Notes: generated from the letters alone by a model not told the origin. 64,000 bases of DNA from Actinomycetes bacterium (GCA_023417265.1 JAEZFY010000344.1:15055-79054); one strand, 5' to 3'; positions 8,317 through 16,929 are shown, counted from the stretch's first letter. Numbers and translations are program-made.

Positions 8317-9222
8317 TCAACGCTCGCGGCGCGCTCGTTCGATATCGCGATGCAACTGGCGTACCAACTCGTCGATGGACGAGAACCGCTGCTCGGGTCG
8401 CAGCCATCTGGTGAAGGCGACGTCGATCGTCGAACCGTAGAGATCTCCGTCGAAGTCGACCAGGTGCGCCTCCACGAGCCGCTCACCGTCGTGCTCGACG
8501 GTTGGTCGCACGCCGATGTTGACGGCTGCTGCGTACCGACCACCGCCGGGCAGCGTCACCGTCGCCGCATACACGCCCGAGCGCGGAATCATGCGATGGG
8601 CATCGCCGAGGTTGGCGGTGGGAACGCCGATCGTCCGGCCGAGCCCGGCGCCGTGCACGACCTGCGCTCGCAACGTGAACGCCCTGCCGAGCAACTCGTT
8701 GGCGACGCCGATCGCTCCGTCGTGGAGCGCTCGGCGAATTCGGTCAGTGGACACGCTGAAACCGTCGGAACCGTGCCAACGGGAGGCCTCGTGCACCTCG
8801 ACGACGCCAACCCTTCTCAACACATCACGTAGCATCGGCCGACTGGCTTGCGGAGCGTCGTCAGGGCAGGCGATCACCACCGTCGCGGGCTGGATCGCCG
8901 CCATGACGACTCGCAGTGACTCGGCCCCGGAGTCGACATCGGTGAGCTGGCCGATGTGACATGCGAGCACCCGCGTCGCCCCGAGACGGACGAGCGATTC
9001 GCATCGCTCGGCAACCGGCATCAGCTGGTGCTGGCGGTCGCCGTCGTCAAGCACGAGCGCCTGCAGTGGCAAGGTACGCCGTGTGGCAACAGCGCGCGCC
9101 TCATCGACAAGCTGCCGGTGGCCGCGGTGCAGACCGTCGAACCGTCCGGCAACCAGTACGAGCTGCGGTGCGGCCGGGTCGCCTCGCCAGCCGCTACGAC
9201 CCGTGGCCTCGTGGCCGTTCAC
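8317..9222 (-). CDS. ribF: RibF-like riboflavin kinase/FMN adenylyltransferase
   Basis: Bifunctional-type flavokinase/FAD synthetase of 301 aa that would make FMN and FAD from riboflavin. N-terminal nucleotidyltransferase domain: GRFDGLHRGHR near residue 27 and the SxDRIR motif near 157. C-terminal kinase domain: GRTIGVPTANL, NIGVRPT and HLVDFDGDLYG with its catalytic Glu. The usual FDPHP loop after the first domain motif is replaced by LDDGDRQHQ, so the adenylyltransferase half is divergent. The GTG start has AAGGAGG eight bases upstream. It is likely an accessory copy feeding flavin to the local flavoenzymes, but it could be the only ribF. Confidence 0.85.
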   Translation of the reverse strand: MNGHEATGRSGWRGDPAAPQLVLVAGRFDGLHRGHRQLVDEARAVATRRTLPLQALVLDDGDRQHQLMPVAERCESLVRLGATRVLACHIGQLTDVDSGAESLRVVMAAIQPATVVIACPDDAPQASRPMLRDVLRRVGVVEVHEASRWHGSDGFSVSTDRIRRALHDGAIGVANELLGRAFTLRAQVVHGAGLGRTIGVPTANLGDAHRMIPRSGVYAATVTLPGGGRYAAAVNIGVRPTVEHDGERLVEAHLVDFDGDLYGSTIDVAFTRWLRPEQRFSSIDELVRQLHRDIERARRER

Positions 9223-9354
9223 GTGAGTTTGCCTCCTTGCCGACCGGTGCCCGAGTGCACGAAGAAACTAGGAGGCTCACGCTCGAAGCATTCGCGATCG
9301 CCGGTTGGACGACGTCGGGCTGGGTTCCTCGCCTGCCCGTCACTCCAAGGCGTG

Positions 9355-9546
9355 TATGACTCACGCGGCGAGATGCTCGACGCGGCGCGCGCGATCGTCG
9401 CAGCCACCGCAGAGTGCTCAGTCGAGGCGGTGCGAATGATCAAGCGGATCATCCGGACGTCCCGGGAGATGACCGTCGAACAATCCGAGTCCGTGCAGCT
9501 GGCACTCGAGCAGGCACGCTTCGATCGCCAGTCGTTGCGCGACTGA
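9355..9546 (+). pseudogene. C-terminal remnant of an enoyl-CoA hydratase
   Basis: About 60 codons ending at 9546 read like a crotonase C-terminus: a helix with AARAIVAATAECSVEAVRMIKR, then SVQLALEQARFD, where the family has the xxAVRxxKRxxR helix followed by the AxxxE helix. There is no N-terminal crotonase core in any plus-strand frame upstream; the bases before it belong to the ribF promoter and 5' end on the other strand. It lies between convergent ribF and SnoaL-like genes and looks like debris from a deletion. Confidence 0.6.
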
Positions 9547-9552
9547 CGGCTC

Positions 9553-10128
9553 CTACACGACGTGCGGTGGGCGGACCTCGACGGGGCGCTGGTAGGACAC
9601 GTCGGTGCGATCCCAGGTGCCGCGTGTGAACCATTGGAGGTGGTCGGAGCTCATGTCCGTTGGGCTCGGCAGGGGCACGGTCCACTCCATGACGACCCGT
9701 CGCCGTTTGATCGCCCATCGGCCGTTCTCGCGTGTCATGTAGTCGATGTATCGGCCGCCCGCGGCCTGGATGGCAGGAACTGCTCGGAGCTCACCGAAGA
9801 ACAGGTAGTGCGTCTCGCAATGGGCTTCGTCGCCACGCAGGTCGACGACGTGGTTCAGCACGAGATGCTGGTGCACGGTGTAGTTGAAGTGCACCCCGGC
9901 ATCGGTCGGCGATCCGTTGCACCACTCGATGAAGTCGGATGCAGTGCCACGAAACGTGCCGTGGTCGTCGTACCCGTCGGGGTGATAGGCGGTCGCGATC
10001 AGCTCCGGGTCGTGGCGATCCATGCCCCTGGCGCAGCGGCAGATGCAATCCCAGATGTCTTGTCGATCGACCAGCTCCTGCAGACGTGACGAGGTCGGGG
10101 CGGAATCGGTGTGGTCGGTGTGGCTCAT
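9553..10128 (-). CDS. SnoaL-like (NTF2-fold) protein
   Basis: 191-aa protein with the cone-shaped SnoaL/NTF2 fold signature: DRQDIWDCICRCARGMDRHD (about residues 20-39), HPDGYDDHGTFRG and later YIDYMTRENGRWAIKRRR. Such proteins include ketosteroid isomerase-like enzymes, dehydratases and hydroxylating-dioxygenase subunits; the chemistry is not predictable from the fold. The start at 10128 has AAGGGAC upstream. It is the last gene of a minus-strand series from 13134. A His and Asp cluster (HPDGYDDH) could be catalytic. Confidence 0.85.
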   Translation of the reverse strand: MSHTDHTDSAPTSSRLQELVDRQDIWDCICRCARGMDRHDPELIATAYHPDGYDDHGTFRGTASDFIEWCNGSPTDAGVHFNYTVHQHLVLNHVVDLRGDEAHCETHYLFFGELRAVPAIQAAGGRYIDYMTRENGRWAIKRRRVVMEWTVPLPSPTDMSSDHLQWFTRGTWDRTDVSYQRPVEVRPPHVV

Positions 10129-10141
10129 GGGGCGAGTCCCT

Positions 10142-10571
10142 TCACGAACTGTTGCGGGCGAGCTGGTTGAAGGGAAGGTCGCGGTCGGAACCCGGCTCGC
10201 GGGGCAATCCGAGCAGCCGTTCGCTGATGATGTAGCGCTGCATCCCGTTGCTGCCACCGGCGATCGTGCCCCCGCGGCTCTCCAACCACTTCGTGCCGAC
10301 ATTGTCGGTCCGGGGCGACGCTCCGTCCCATCTCTTCGGCCACGATCACGGCATCGGCCACCGGCCGACCCGACAGCGATCCGCCTCCCAGCCGCTCGGG
10401 AACGAACAGCGATGTCCAGCCGAGGGCGGCGGCCTGCCGCCACCACGGACGGTCGAAACCCTCGGGCGATTCGTAGAGCGCTCGTACGTCGGCGAGCGTC
10501 GCACGGTCGTCGAGGAAGCGCCGTGTCGTGTCCCGGAAGAGCTCCTGATCGCCAGTCAGTTCGAGGTGCAT
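10142..10571 (-). pseudogene. chimeric remnant of an acyl-CoA dehydrogenase gene pair
   Basis: The first 88 or so codons from ATG 10571 match the N-terminus of the small acyl-CoA dehydrogenase at 46004-47134 (MHLELTGDQELFRDTTRRF here, MHLELTDEQESFKETTARF there) up to GRSVAP. Then, in a shifted frame, comes the C-terminus of the partner gene at 44760-46007 (GTKWLESRGGTIAGGSNG and IISERLLGLPREP), ending at 10142. One deletion removing the end of gene A and most of gene B explains this, since A precedes B in the intact copy. The substrate-binding core is absent, so it cannot be active. Confidence 0.88.
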
Positions 10572-10611
10572 GGACGACTCGTTCCCCCGGGATGCGTGCT
10601 GGACATGGTGA

Positions 10612-11508
10612 TCATTCTTTGCCTTTGTCCATCAAGGCCATCCGTTCCTGGCTGATCTCGGTGTCGAGCCGTCGCTCGATCTCCTCTGGCGTCCAGCGGT
10701 CGCTGGCGAACATGGAGCGCACCTCACGCGGCTGGTTCCACACAGCGATCTTGTTGCCGTTTGCCGTGTACACCTGGCCGGTGACGTGTCGCGCCCTGTC
10801 GGAGACGAGGTACACGGCGAGCGGGGCGACATCCTCCGACTGGCCGATGTTGCTCGCCGCCTTGACGGTGAGACTCATCGGGCCCGTCCAACTCTGCGCT
10901 TCGTCCATCATCCGCGTGAATGCGGCGGGCGCGATGGCGTTGGCTGTGATGCCCTCATCGCGGTAGGTGAGGGCTGCGCTGCGCACCAGGGAAACGATGC
11001 CGCCTTTTGCCGACGAGTAGTTCGGTTGAGCGACCGTGCCGACGTAGCTCGCCGATGTGTACGCCAGCAACGAGCCGGTCTGGCGGGCGCGCATCGCCGG
11101 GAGCGCCGCTCGGAACATCGTGAACGTGCCGGTCAGATGGACGGCGAGCACGCCGGTCCACTCCTCCTCCGTCATCTCGTGGAGCGGGTTCGGCCGAAGG
11201 ATTCCGGCTGCGCAGATCACGGCGTCGAGCTGCCCGTAGGTGTCGACGGCGGCCGAGACGATCTGCTCGGCCCCGGTAAGCGTGGTGACGGAGGTGCTCA
11301 TCGCGGTGGCCGAGCCCCCCCGCGCGGCGATGCCGTCGGCGACCTCCTGGGCGACGGCTGCCTCCGGCGACTCGCCGCGCACGGTGACGCCGTTGTCGGC
11401 CACCACGACGTTGGCGCCCGCCCCGGCACAGGCTTCGGCCGCCGCGCGGCCCAACCCGCGGCCCGCGCCGGTCACGATGACGGTTCGCCCCTCGAGGTAT
11501 CCGGTCAC
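10612..11508 (-). CDS. SDR-family dehydrogenase (hydroxyacyl-CoA dehydrogenase type)
   Basis: 298-aa SDR with TGAGRGLGRAAAEA at the N-terminus, then a long insert after VADNGV as in the D-3-hydroxyacyl-CoA dehydrogenase domain of multifunctional enzyme type 2. The active site is YSSAK, and the C-terminal extension (residues about 245-298) goes past the usual SDR length. It could oxidise a 3-hydroxyacyl-CoA. The GTG start has GGAGGG upstream and overlaps the stop of the crotonase gene (GTGA), so the two are coupled. Confidence 0.88.
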   Translation of the reverse strand: MTGYLEGRTVIVTGAGRGLGRAAAEACAGAGANVVVADNGVTVRGESPEAAVAQEVADGIAARGGSATAMSTSVTTLTGAEQIVSAAVDTYGQLDAVICAAGILRPNPLHEMTEEEWTGVLAVHLTGTFTMFRAALPAMRARQTGSLLAYTSASYVGTVAQPNYSSAKGGIVSLVRSAALTYRDEGITANAIAPAAFTRMMDEAQSWTGPMSLTVKAASNIGQSEDVAPLAVYLVSDRARHVTGQVYTANGNKIAVWNQPREVRSMFASDRWTPEEIERRLDTEISQERMALMDKGKE

Positions 11509-12296
11509 GACGTGCCCTCCGGGATCCCGGCGGCGGAGCGGAGATCGCCTTCATGGATCACGCCGAGGCCCTCGAGTGCGGCGCCATACCCGAGCAGATC
11601 CACTGCGGTGCGACGCAGCTCGTGGGTGAACAGCAGCCGGGTGTACCGCAACACGAGCGGGTTCTGCTGGATCAGCTCGCGGGCGAGCTCCCACGCCCGA
11701 TCGAGGAGTGACCCGCGCTCGTGCAGTTCGTTGACCAACCCGAGGTCGAGCGCCTCTTGCGCCGACAACACCTGACCGGTGAGGAGAAAATAGCGGGCTC
11801 GGTTGAGGCCGAGCAGCAGCGGGAACACGAAGTTGACGCTGTCGCCTGGGAGCATGCGGTTGCGGAAGTGCGCTGAGTCCTGGAAGCACGCGTCCGGGGT
11901 GGCCAACACGATGTCAGCGAGCAGCGGAATCTCGGGGTGCCGGTAGGCGGGCCCGTTCACGCAGCTGATCACGATCGCGTCGAGGTTGAGCAGGTTCGTG
12001 GTCAGCATCATCCCTGCACGGATGGTGGAGTCCCATTGGAGCGCGGTCGACGAGGGGAACGTGCCGGGTGAGGATGCGGGGCCGGAGAACTGCTCTCCGG
12101 TACCCGTCATGATGATCACCTTGTTCACGGGATCGCGATGGATGTCGGAGAACGCCTGCCCGAACTCGTAGTGGGGCCCGCGGCCCCACATCAGCGGGCC
12201 GTCGTCGGTGTGGAACCGCAGCTCGAGGATGCCTCCTTCCCGGTGCATCTTGATCGTCGAGTACCGGTCCTTGTAGTCGTCGAACGATGTCGTCAT
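11505..12296 (-). CDS. crotonase resembling 6-oxocamphor hydrolase (beta-diketone hydrolase)
   Basis: 263-aa crotonase-fold protein whose central region follows, from memory, 6-oxocamphor hydrolase of Rhodococcus (257 aa), which opens a bicyclic 1,3-diketone by a retro-Claisen reaction. Shared landmarks are NGPAYRHPEIPLLADIVLA, CFQDSAHF, LPGD and GRxxYFLLTGQ-like RARYFLLTGQ. The His in RHPEIP, the His in AHF and the Asp in PGD fall where that enzyme has His122, His145 and Asp154. The ATG at 12296 has GGAAGG upstream. With an SDR on each side, a hydroxy-ketone to diketone to ring-opened acid sequence is attractive but inferred. Confidence 0.8.
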   Translation of the reverse strand: MTTSFDDYKDRYSTIKMHREGGILELRFHTDDGPLMWGRGPHYEFGQAFSDIHRDPVNKVIIMTGTGEQFSGPASSPGTFPSSTALQWDSTIRAGMMLTTNLLNLDAIVISCVNGPAYRHPEIPLLADIVLATPDACFQDSAHFRNRMLPGDSVNFVFPLLLGLNRARYFLLTGQVLSAQEALDLGLVNELHERGSLLDRAWELARELIQQNPLVLRYTRLLFTHELRRTAVDLLGYGAALEGLGVIHEGDLRSAAGIPEGTS

Positions 12297-12375
12297 CGGT
12301 GAACCTTCCAGGGATGGTTGGAGTGAACGGAAATGCCGGAAATGCGAAGCTGTGAGCGGTGAGTGAATCCGCTGG

Positions 12376-13134
12376 TCAGCTGAGCGTCCAGGTGGCGCCA
12401 CCTTCCAACGGGATCAACACCCCGTTGATGTAGGAGGCCGCAGGGGCGAGCAAGAAGCAGATCGCCACAGCAACCTCTTCGGGTTCGCCGACGCGAGGGA
12501 TCGGATATCTGGAGATGTGCTCGCGCACGCGCTCGGACGTCATTGCCTTGGCGATGCGTTGCGTGTTGGTGTACAGGGGGGCGACGGCGTTGACGCGCGG
12601 GCGTCCCCGGTGCTTGACCGCGTGGTGACGCATCAGCCCGGCGATCGCCGCCTTGGCTGCGGGGTACCAGTCGGCCATGTCGTCGCGCACCCAGAGGTTG
12701 CCCGCGACCGACGACGAGTACGTCATGCTGATGGCGCTGTTGGGATAGTTGGCGACGAATCCGTCGGCCACCATCGCGTACGAACCGACGGCGAGCGCGA
12801 CGCCGGCAGCGACGTCGAGCGGAGTACGCGCGGCGGGTCCGGCATTGTTCACCAGGTACTGAACCGGAGCGTCGAACCCACGGGTGGTCGCCCACGCGGC
12901 ATCGATCGCATCTTGTGTTGAGAGGTCGGCGACGACTCCATGACAGACGCCGCCCGCCGCCGAGATCTCCTTGGCCAGCACGTCGAGGTTGGCCTCGTCG
13001 ATATCCCAGGCGACCACGGTGACGCCGGCACGGGCCAACATCAGCGCGGTGGCGCGGCCGATTCCGAGTGCAGCCCCAGTGACGACGGCGTGCTGCCCGG
13101 CCTCGAAACCGAGCCCGGACACATCGATTTGCAT
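12376..13134 (-). CDS. SDR-family oxidoreductase
   Basis: 252-aa SDR with TGAALGIGRATA (residues about 20-31), an acidic residue at the end of strand 2 (WDIDEA) favouring NAD, NNAGPAA and the active-site YPAAK. Ends with a normal LEGGATWTLS. First gene of the minus-strand operon continuing into the 6-oxocamphor-hydrolase-like crotonase. The ATG at 13134 is supported by AAGGACCGAAGG. It could make the diketone substrate of that crotonase. Confidence 0.88.
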   Translation of the reverse strand: MQIDVSGLGFEAGQHAVVTGAALGIGRATALMLARAGVTVVAWDIDEANLDVLAKEISAAGGVCHGVVADLSTQDAIDAAWATTRGFDAPVQYLVNNAGPAARTPLDVAAGVALAVGSYAMVADGFVANYPNSAISMTYSSSVAGNLWVRDDMADWYPAAKAAIAGLMRHHAVKHRGRPRVNAVAPLYTNTQRIAKAMTSERVREHISRYPIPRVGEPEEVAVAICFLLAPAASYINGVLIPLEGGATWTLS

Positions 13135-13545
13135 GCCTTCGGTCCTTTCCTCATCGATTCTGATTTTGCCTGCGGAAGCCGCGGTCGCCCTGTCTCCGTG
13201 CGACCGTCCGTCGAGTGCCGAGTCCGCCGCGCGGCGCTCCGTGAGGTTGCCACTTCGTTCGATGGCGAGCGAGCGGTGACCAACTGTGGCGACCAGTGTG
13301 GATCCCCGATCGCGCAGCGCGATTGGCGGTGCCGTGGCAGTTGGACAACACCCGAGGTGCTCGCGCGCGCGTCGCCCGCAATCGTGGCCTCGGCACCAGC
13401 CCTGACCAGGCATGACGAACCGAGGGCGCCGCCGCGCGCACCGCGGCCGCGACCAACTCCGCTCCCTGGCCAGCCGCTTCCGGCGCATGCCAAGCTGACT
13501 TTGGCGTCGGCCGAAGGGGCGGAGACGCGCACGAGAGGAGTTGGC
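13135..13545. other. 411-bp divergent intergenic region
   Basis: No plausible gene. It holds two boxes: CAGTTGGAC at 13338-13346 (GTCCAACTG toward the minus operon) and GACCAACTG at 13278-13286 (plus). It also holds the perfect palindrome ATCGCGC-A-GCGCGAT at 13309-13323. An open frame continues upstream of the plus SDR through this region, but its translation has no family character. Confidence 0.6.
13309..13346 (-). promoter_or_regulatory. GTCCAACTG box with 15-bp palindrome over the expected -10
   Basis: On the minus strand GTCCAACTG (13346-13338) is followed after 14 bp by ATCGCGC-T-GCGCGAT (13323-13309), a perfect 7-1-7 palindrome, about 175 bp before the SDR start at 13134. The palindrome sits where a -10 would be, as expected for an operator. 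Confidence 0.5.
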
Positions 13546-14295
13546 ATGGATTCGCAGGCACTGGCCGGCAAGATCGTCCTGGTGACCGGAGCTGCGCGCT
13601 CGATCGGCGCCGAGATGTCGACGTACTTCGAGGAACACGGGGCGACGGTCGTGCGGACCGACATCGACGACGGCGGTCGCGACGTGCGCCGGTTGGATGT
13701 CACCTCGGCAGGGGACTGGGCCTCGGTCGTCGCCGATGTGAAGGCGGACCACGGCCGCATCGACGGCCTCGTCAACAACGCGGCTGTACTGTTCCAGGCA
13801 GGCCCGTTTTGGGACGAGACCGACGAGCAGTTCGCGCGAATGCTCGACGTCAACGTGATGGGAACGTGGCTCGGGCTGCAAGCGGTGACCCGGGTCATGG
13901 CCGAGCACGGTGGGGGGTCCGTCATCAACTTCTCCTCGACCTCCGGCATGATGGCGGCTGCACCGTTCACCGGGTACGGCACGACACGTTGGGCCGTGCG
14001 CGGGCTCACCAAGCACGTCGCGATGGGTTTGGCCGCCCACAAGATTCGTGTGAACTCGTTGCATCCGCACGGCATCGCCCAGAGCGCGATGGTCGAGATG
14101 TTCTCGCCGCAGAAGCCCAAGCGCGAGGCCGACCGCTTCCGCAAGCAGCAGGGACAGTCGAACCCGATGGGACGTCTCGGGAGCTACGACGACGTGTCTG
14201 CGATGGCGACCTTCCTGCTCTCGGACGACGCCACATGGATCACCGGGCGGGAGTTCGTGCTCGACGGCGGTGCCAGTTTGGCGACCAGCCAGTGA
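13546..14295 (+). CDS. SDR-family protein with Arg in place of the catalytic Lys, copy 1
   Basis: 249-aa SDR fold: TGAARSIGAEM (residues 14-24), an Asp-rich strand-2 end, NNAA, SSTSG and the C-terminal REFVLDGGAS. The YxxxK active site reads YGTTR, so the lysine that lowers the tyrosine pKa is Arg. The loop after it has LHPHGI where most SDRs have PG. The paralogue at 48962 shares both changes (YGVTR, VHPHGI), so this is a conserved subtype rather than decay. The ATG at 13546 follows GAGAGGAG. Its stop overlaps the SMP-30 gene start. The activity is uncertain. Confidence 0.88.
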   Translation: MDSQALAGKIVLVTGAARSIGAEMSTYFEEHGATVVRTDIDDGGRDVRRLDVTSAGDWASVVADVKADHGRIDGLVNNAAVLFQAGPFWDETDEQFARMLDVNVMGTWLGLQAVTRVMAEHGGGSVINFSSTSGMMAAAPFTGYGTTRWAVRGLTKHVAMGLAAHKIRVNSLHPHGIAQSAMVEMFSPQKPKREADRFRKQQGQSNPMGRLGSYDDVSAMATFLLSDDATWITGREFVLDGGASLATSQ

Positions 14296-15125
14296 GCGCT
14301 CCTCGCGTCGTCACCGAGGGGCTGGGGTTCATCGAGGCCCCACGCTGGCGCGCCGGGCGCCTGTATTACTCCGACTTCTCCGCCCGGACCGTGAGCTCGG
14401 TCGACGTCGATGGCCACGTCGTCCGCCACGCCTACGTCGCCGGCCAGCCGTCGGGCCTCGGGTTCACCCCTGACGGCGCCCTGCTGGTGGTGTCGGTCCA
14501 TGAAGGTCTCCTGCTCCGAATCGACGAGTCCGGGCCGTCGGTGTTCGCCGACATCGGCTCGACCTACCGTGGAAATCTCAACGACATGCTCGTCGACACG
14601 GCCGGGGGAGCGTACGTCTCGGCATTCCCGCAGCACGTCGTGGGTGCGGCCACAGGGCAGGTTCACGGCGAACCGTCCGTACCCCTCCTACGTGTCGACC
14701 CCGACGGAGCGGTGTCGGTCGCGGCCGACGATCTGGGCATCCCGAACGGCATCGCCTTGACCCCCGACGGCCGCACCCTCATCGTCGCCGAGACGATGCG
14801 CAACGTCCTGACGGCATTCGACGTCGCCGACGACGGCCGGCTCAGCGGTCGACGCGAGTTCGCTCCCACCGGGAACCGCAAGCCCGACGGCATCTGCCTC
14901 GACGCTGACGGGGCGGTCTGGTTCGGGAGCCCGTTCACGTCGGAGTTCGTGCGGGTGGCAGAAGGCGGCGAGGTGCTGGCCGTGGTCGACACACCCGGGC
15001 GTTGGGCGGTCTCGTGCGCTCTCGACGACGGCGGGTCGCGGCTGTGGTGCGCCACGGTCGAGGTGACGCTCGACCAATACCGCAACGGGGAAGGTCGCGG
15101 GGCGATCGAAGTCGTCTCGATCTGA
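14292..15125 (+). CDS. SMP-30/gluconolactonase-like beta-propeller lactonase
   Basis: 277-aa six-bladed beta-propeller of the SMP-30/LRE type, a metal-dependent lactonase family. The N-terminal LGFIEAPRW supplies the metal-binding Glu, GNLNDMLVD the Asn/Asp of blade 3, GIPNGIALTPDG the central Asn and NRKPDGICLD the Asp near residue 195. The metal set therefore looks complete. The GTG start overlaps the SDR stop (GTGA), implying coupling. Opening a lactone formed by a Baeyer-Villiger-type step would suit the island; this is inference. Confidence 0.87.
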   Translation: MSAPRVVTEGLGFIEAPRWRAGRLYYSDFSARTVSSVDVDGHVVRHAYVAGQPSGLGFTPDGALLVVSVHEGLLLRIDESGPSVFADIGSTYRGNLNDMLVDTAGGAYVSAFPQHVVGAATGQVHGEPSVPLLRVDPDGAVSVAADDLGIPNGIALTPDGRTLIVAETMRNVLTAFDVADDGRLSGRREFAPTGNRKPDGICLDADGAVWFGSPFTSEFVRVAEGGEVLAVVDTPGRWAVSCALDDGGSRLWCATVEVTLDQYRNGEGRGAIEVVSI

Positions 15126-15140
15126 CGCCTGAGGAGAAAC

Positions 15141-16340
15141 ATGCAACCCTGGATGTTCGACGCCGACAACCACTACTACGAACCTGAGGACGTCTTCGAC
15201 CGGTACGGCGATGCCACGGTCAGAAAGTTCGTCAGGTGGATTGCCGATGGCCACCGCCGGCACCTCATGTTCGGCTCGCGCATCGGAACGGCGATCCCGA
15301 ACCCGACCTTCGATCCGATCGCCAAGCCGGGAGCTTTCCACGCGCGCCTGAAGGAGCTCGAGACCGGCTCCGGTGAGCGGGTGCTTTCGTCGCAGGACCG
15401 TCGGCGTTATGGCGAGCTCGAGCCGCTGCCACCGGAGTATCGCGATCGTGCGCGACGCCTGGAGGTGATGGACCGCCAAGGACTCGAACGGGCAATCCTT
15501 TTCCCGACGCTCGGCGTCGGCGTCGAGGGCCTGATCGACGACCCGGCGATGACGTACCGCGTGTTCGAGGCGTTCAACCGGTGGCTCGAGGAGGACTGGG
15601 GATTCGCTCACGAGAACCGGCTGTACGGAGCTCCTCACGTACCGCTGGTTGACCCCGATCTGGCGGCTGCGGCCGTCGAGTCGCTGGTGGAGCGCGGTGC
15701 TCGACTCATTTCGGTGCGGCCGGGGCCAGCCGACGGGCGATCACCTGCCGACCCGGTCTGGGACCCGTTCTGGGCGCGGGTGAACGAGGCCGAGGTGCCG
15801 GTGTGCTACCACGGGTACGCTGGGCCCGATGCCTACGACGCGGCGTTCGAGCTGCTGTGGGAGCGCCAGACGCCGAGCGATCGGAGCTACCAGGGGGTGC
15901 TTCGGCATGCCTGGCGTGACTCCCGACCCGTGCTCGACACACTGATCGCACTGATCCTCGGCAATCTCTTCGGGCGGTTCCCGAACGTGCGGATCGCCTC
16001 CGTCGAGCTCGGCTCGGCGTGGGTGCCGTACTGCCTGCACGTGCTCGATCACGCTGGCGCACTGCTCGATCGGAGCATCTCGGCGTTCGGCACCGCAGTT
16101 GATGAGCGCCCCTCTGAAATCTTCAAGGAGAAGGTGTTTGTCTCACCGTTTCCGGAGGAAGACGTCGTCGGGCTGATCGAGCTGCTCGGCGACCGGCGAG
16201 TGCTGTTCGGGTCAGATTGGCCGCACCCGGAGGGCAACGTCGTGCCTGGCGACTTCGGCGCGTGCCTGGCGGGGCTCGGCGACGACACGGTTCGTCGAGT
16301 GATGCGCGAGAACTCGATGGAGTTGCTCGGCGTGAGCTGA
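15141..16340 (+). CDS. Amidohydrolase_2 family TIM-barrel protein
   Basis: 399-aa metal-dependent TIM barrel of the ACMSD/amidohydrolase_2 group, which contains decarboxylases and C-C or C-N hydrolases. The metal-site start reads FDADNHYYEP, with Asp where ACMSD has the first His, as in many actinobacterial relatives. Later come the His of CYHGYAG and the terminal Asp of GSDWPHPEG. At the strand-6 site this copy has SVELGSAW, without the His seen in the copies at 18253 and 43433 (SAEHG). GAGGAGAAAC precedes the ATG. Third gene of the SDR/SMP-30 operon. Confidence 0.87.
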   Translation: MQPWMFDADNHYYEPEDVFDRYGDATVRKFVRWIADGHRRHLMFGSRIGTAIPNPTFDPIAKPGAFHARLKELETGSGERVLSSQDRRRYGELEPLPPEYRDRARRLEVMDRQGLERAILFPTLGVGVEGLIDDPAMTYRVFEAFNRWLEEDWGFAHENRLYGAPHVPLVDPDLAAAAVESLVERGARLISVRPGPADGRSPADPVWDPFWARVNEAEVPVCYHGYAGPDAYDAAFELLWERQTPSDRSYQGVLRHAWRDSRPVLDTLIALILGNLFGRFPNVRIASVELGSAWVPYCLHVLDHAGALLDRSISAFGTAVDERPSEIFKEKVFVSPFPEEDVVGLIELLGDRRVLFGSDWPHPEGNVVPGDFGACLAGLGDDTVRRVMRENSMELLGVS

Positions 16341-16350
16341 CCTCCCGACG

Positions 16351-16888
16351 CTAGATCGCGAAGCCCCCGAGCTTGACGTCGAGGTACTCGGCAATACCTT
16401 CCCGGCTGCCTTCCCGGCCGAAGCCAGAGTCTTTGATGCCGCCGAAGGGCGCCGATGCCGAGGTCGGGTTGACGTCGTTCACGCCCACGATGCCGAATCG
16501 CAGACGCTCGAAGGTTCGCACAGCGATCGACAGGTTGCGCGGAGGTCACTCCGTCGAGCACGGTCGGCGTGTAGCAATGGCCGGCATCGTGGGGAGCAGT
16601 GGTCAGCCGTGATCCGTTTGTCAGCACGTGGGCGCCGAGCGCCTGGGCATCTTCGACCTGGGCTGCGACCTTGTTGACCGCGATCGCTCCGACGAGCGTG
16701 TCGACGAAGGCATCGCGTGCGCTCGTGTGCATGCAGCAGCGGTTCGGGCTGCTGCGACGGCTGTCGACGCGTCGGGGGCGTCACCATCGGGCACCGACCA
16801 CAGGACATCGCCGGTAGCGGGGTTGATGACGTCGAAGCTGCGCCCCGAACAGGCTTCAAGCCAGGCACCTCGGATGTAGATACTCCGA
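16351..16888 (-). pseudogene. NAD-dependent aldehyde dehydrogenase remnant
   Basis: Three ALDH segments in different minus-strand frames. Near 16888-16750: YIRGAWLEACSGRSFDVIN and PATGDVLWSV, an ALDH N-terminus. Near 16735-16560: FVDTLVGAIA, VAAQVEDAQALGAHVLTNG and [10 protein letters not shown], part of the catalytic-domain tail. From about 16530 to the stop at 16351: [28 protein letters not shown] and the C-terminus. About 180 codons remain of the usual 480. The catalytic Cys and Glu, the NAD-binding domain and the reading frame are lost. It lies between the amidohydrolase and P450 genes. Confidence 0.85.
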
Positions 16889-16929
16889 AAATGTACGGGC
16901 CTGCCCAGCGGCGACTCGGTGCGGCAGCT

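Noticed and set aside
12940..13545. N-terminal extension of the plus SDR (451-aa frame)
   Set aside because: The extension overlaps the divergent SDR and carries no family similarity; ATG 13546 has a good ribosome site at the normal SDR start.
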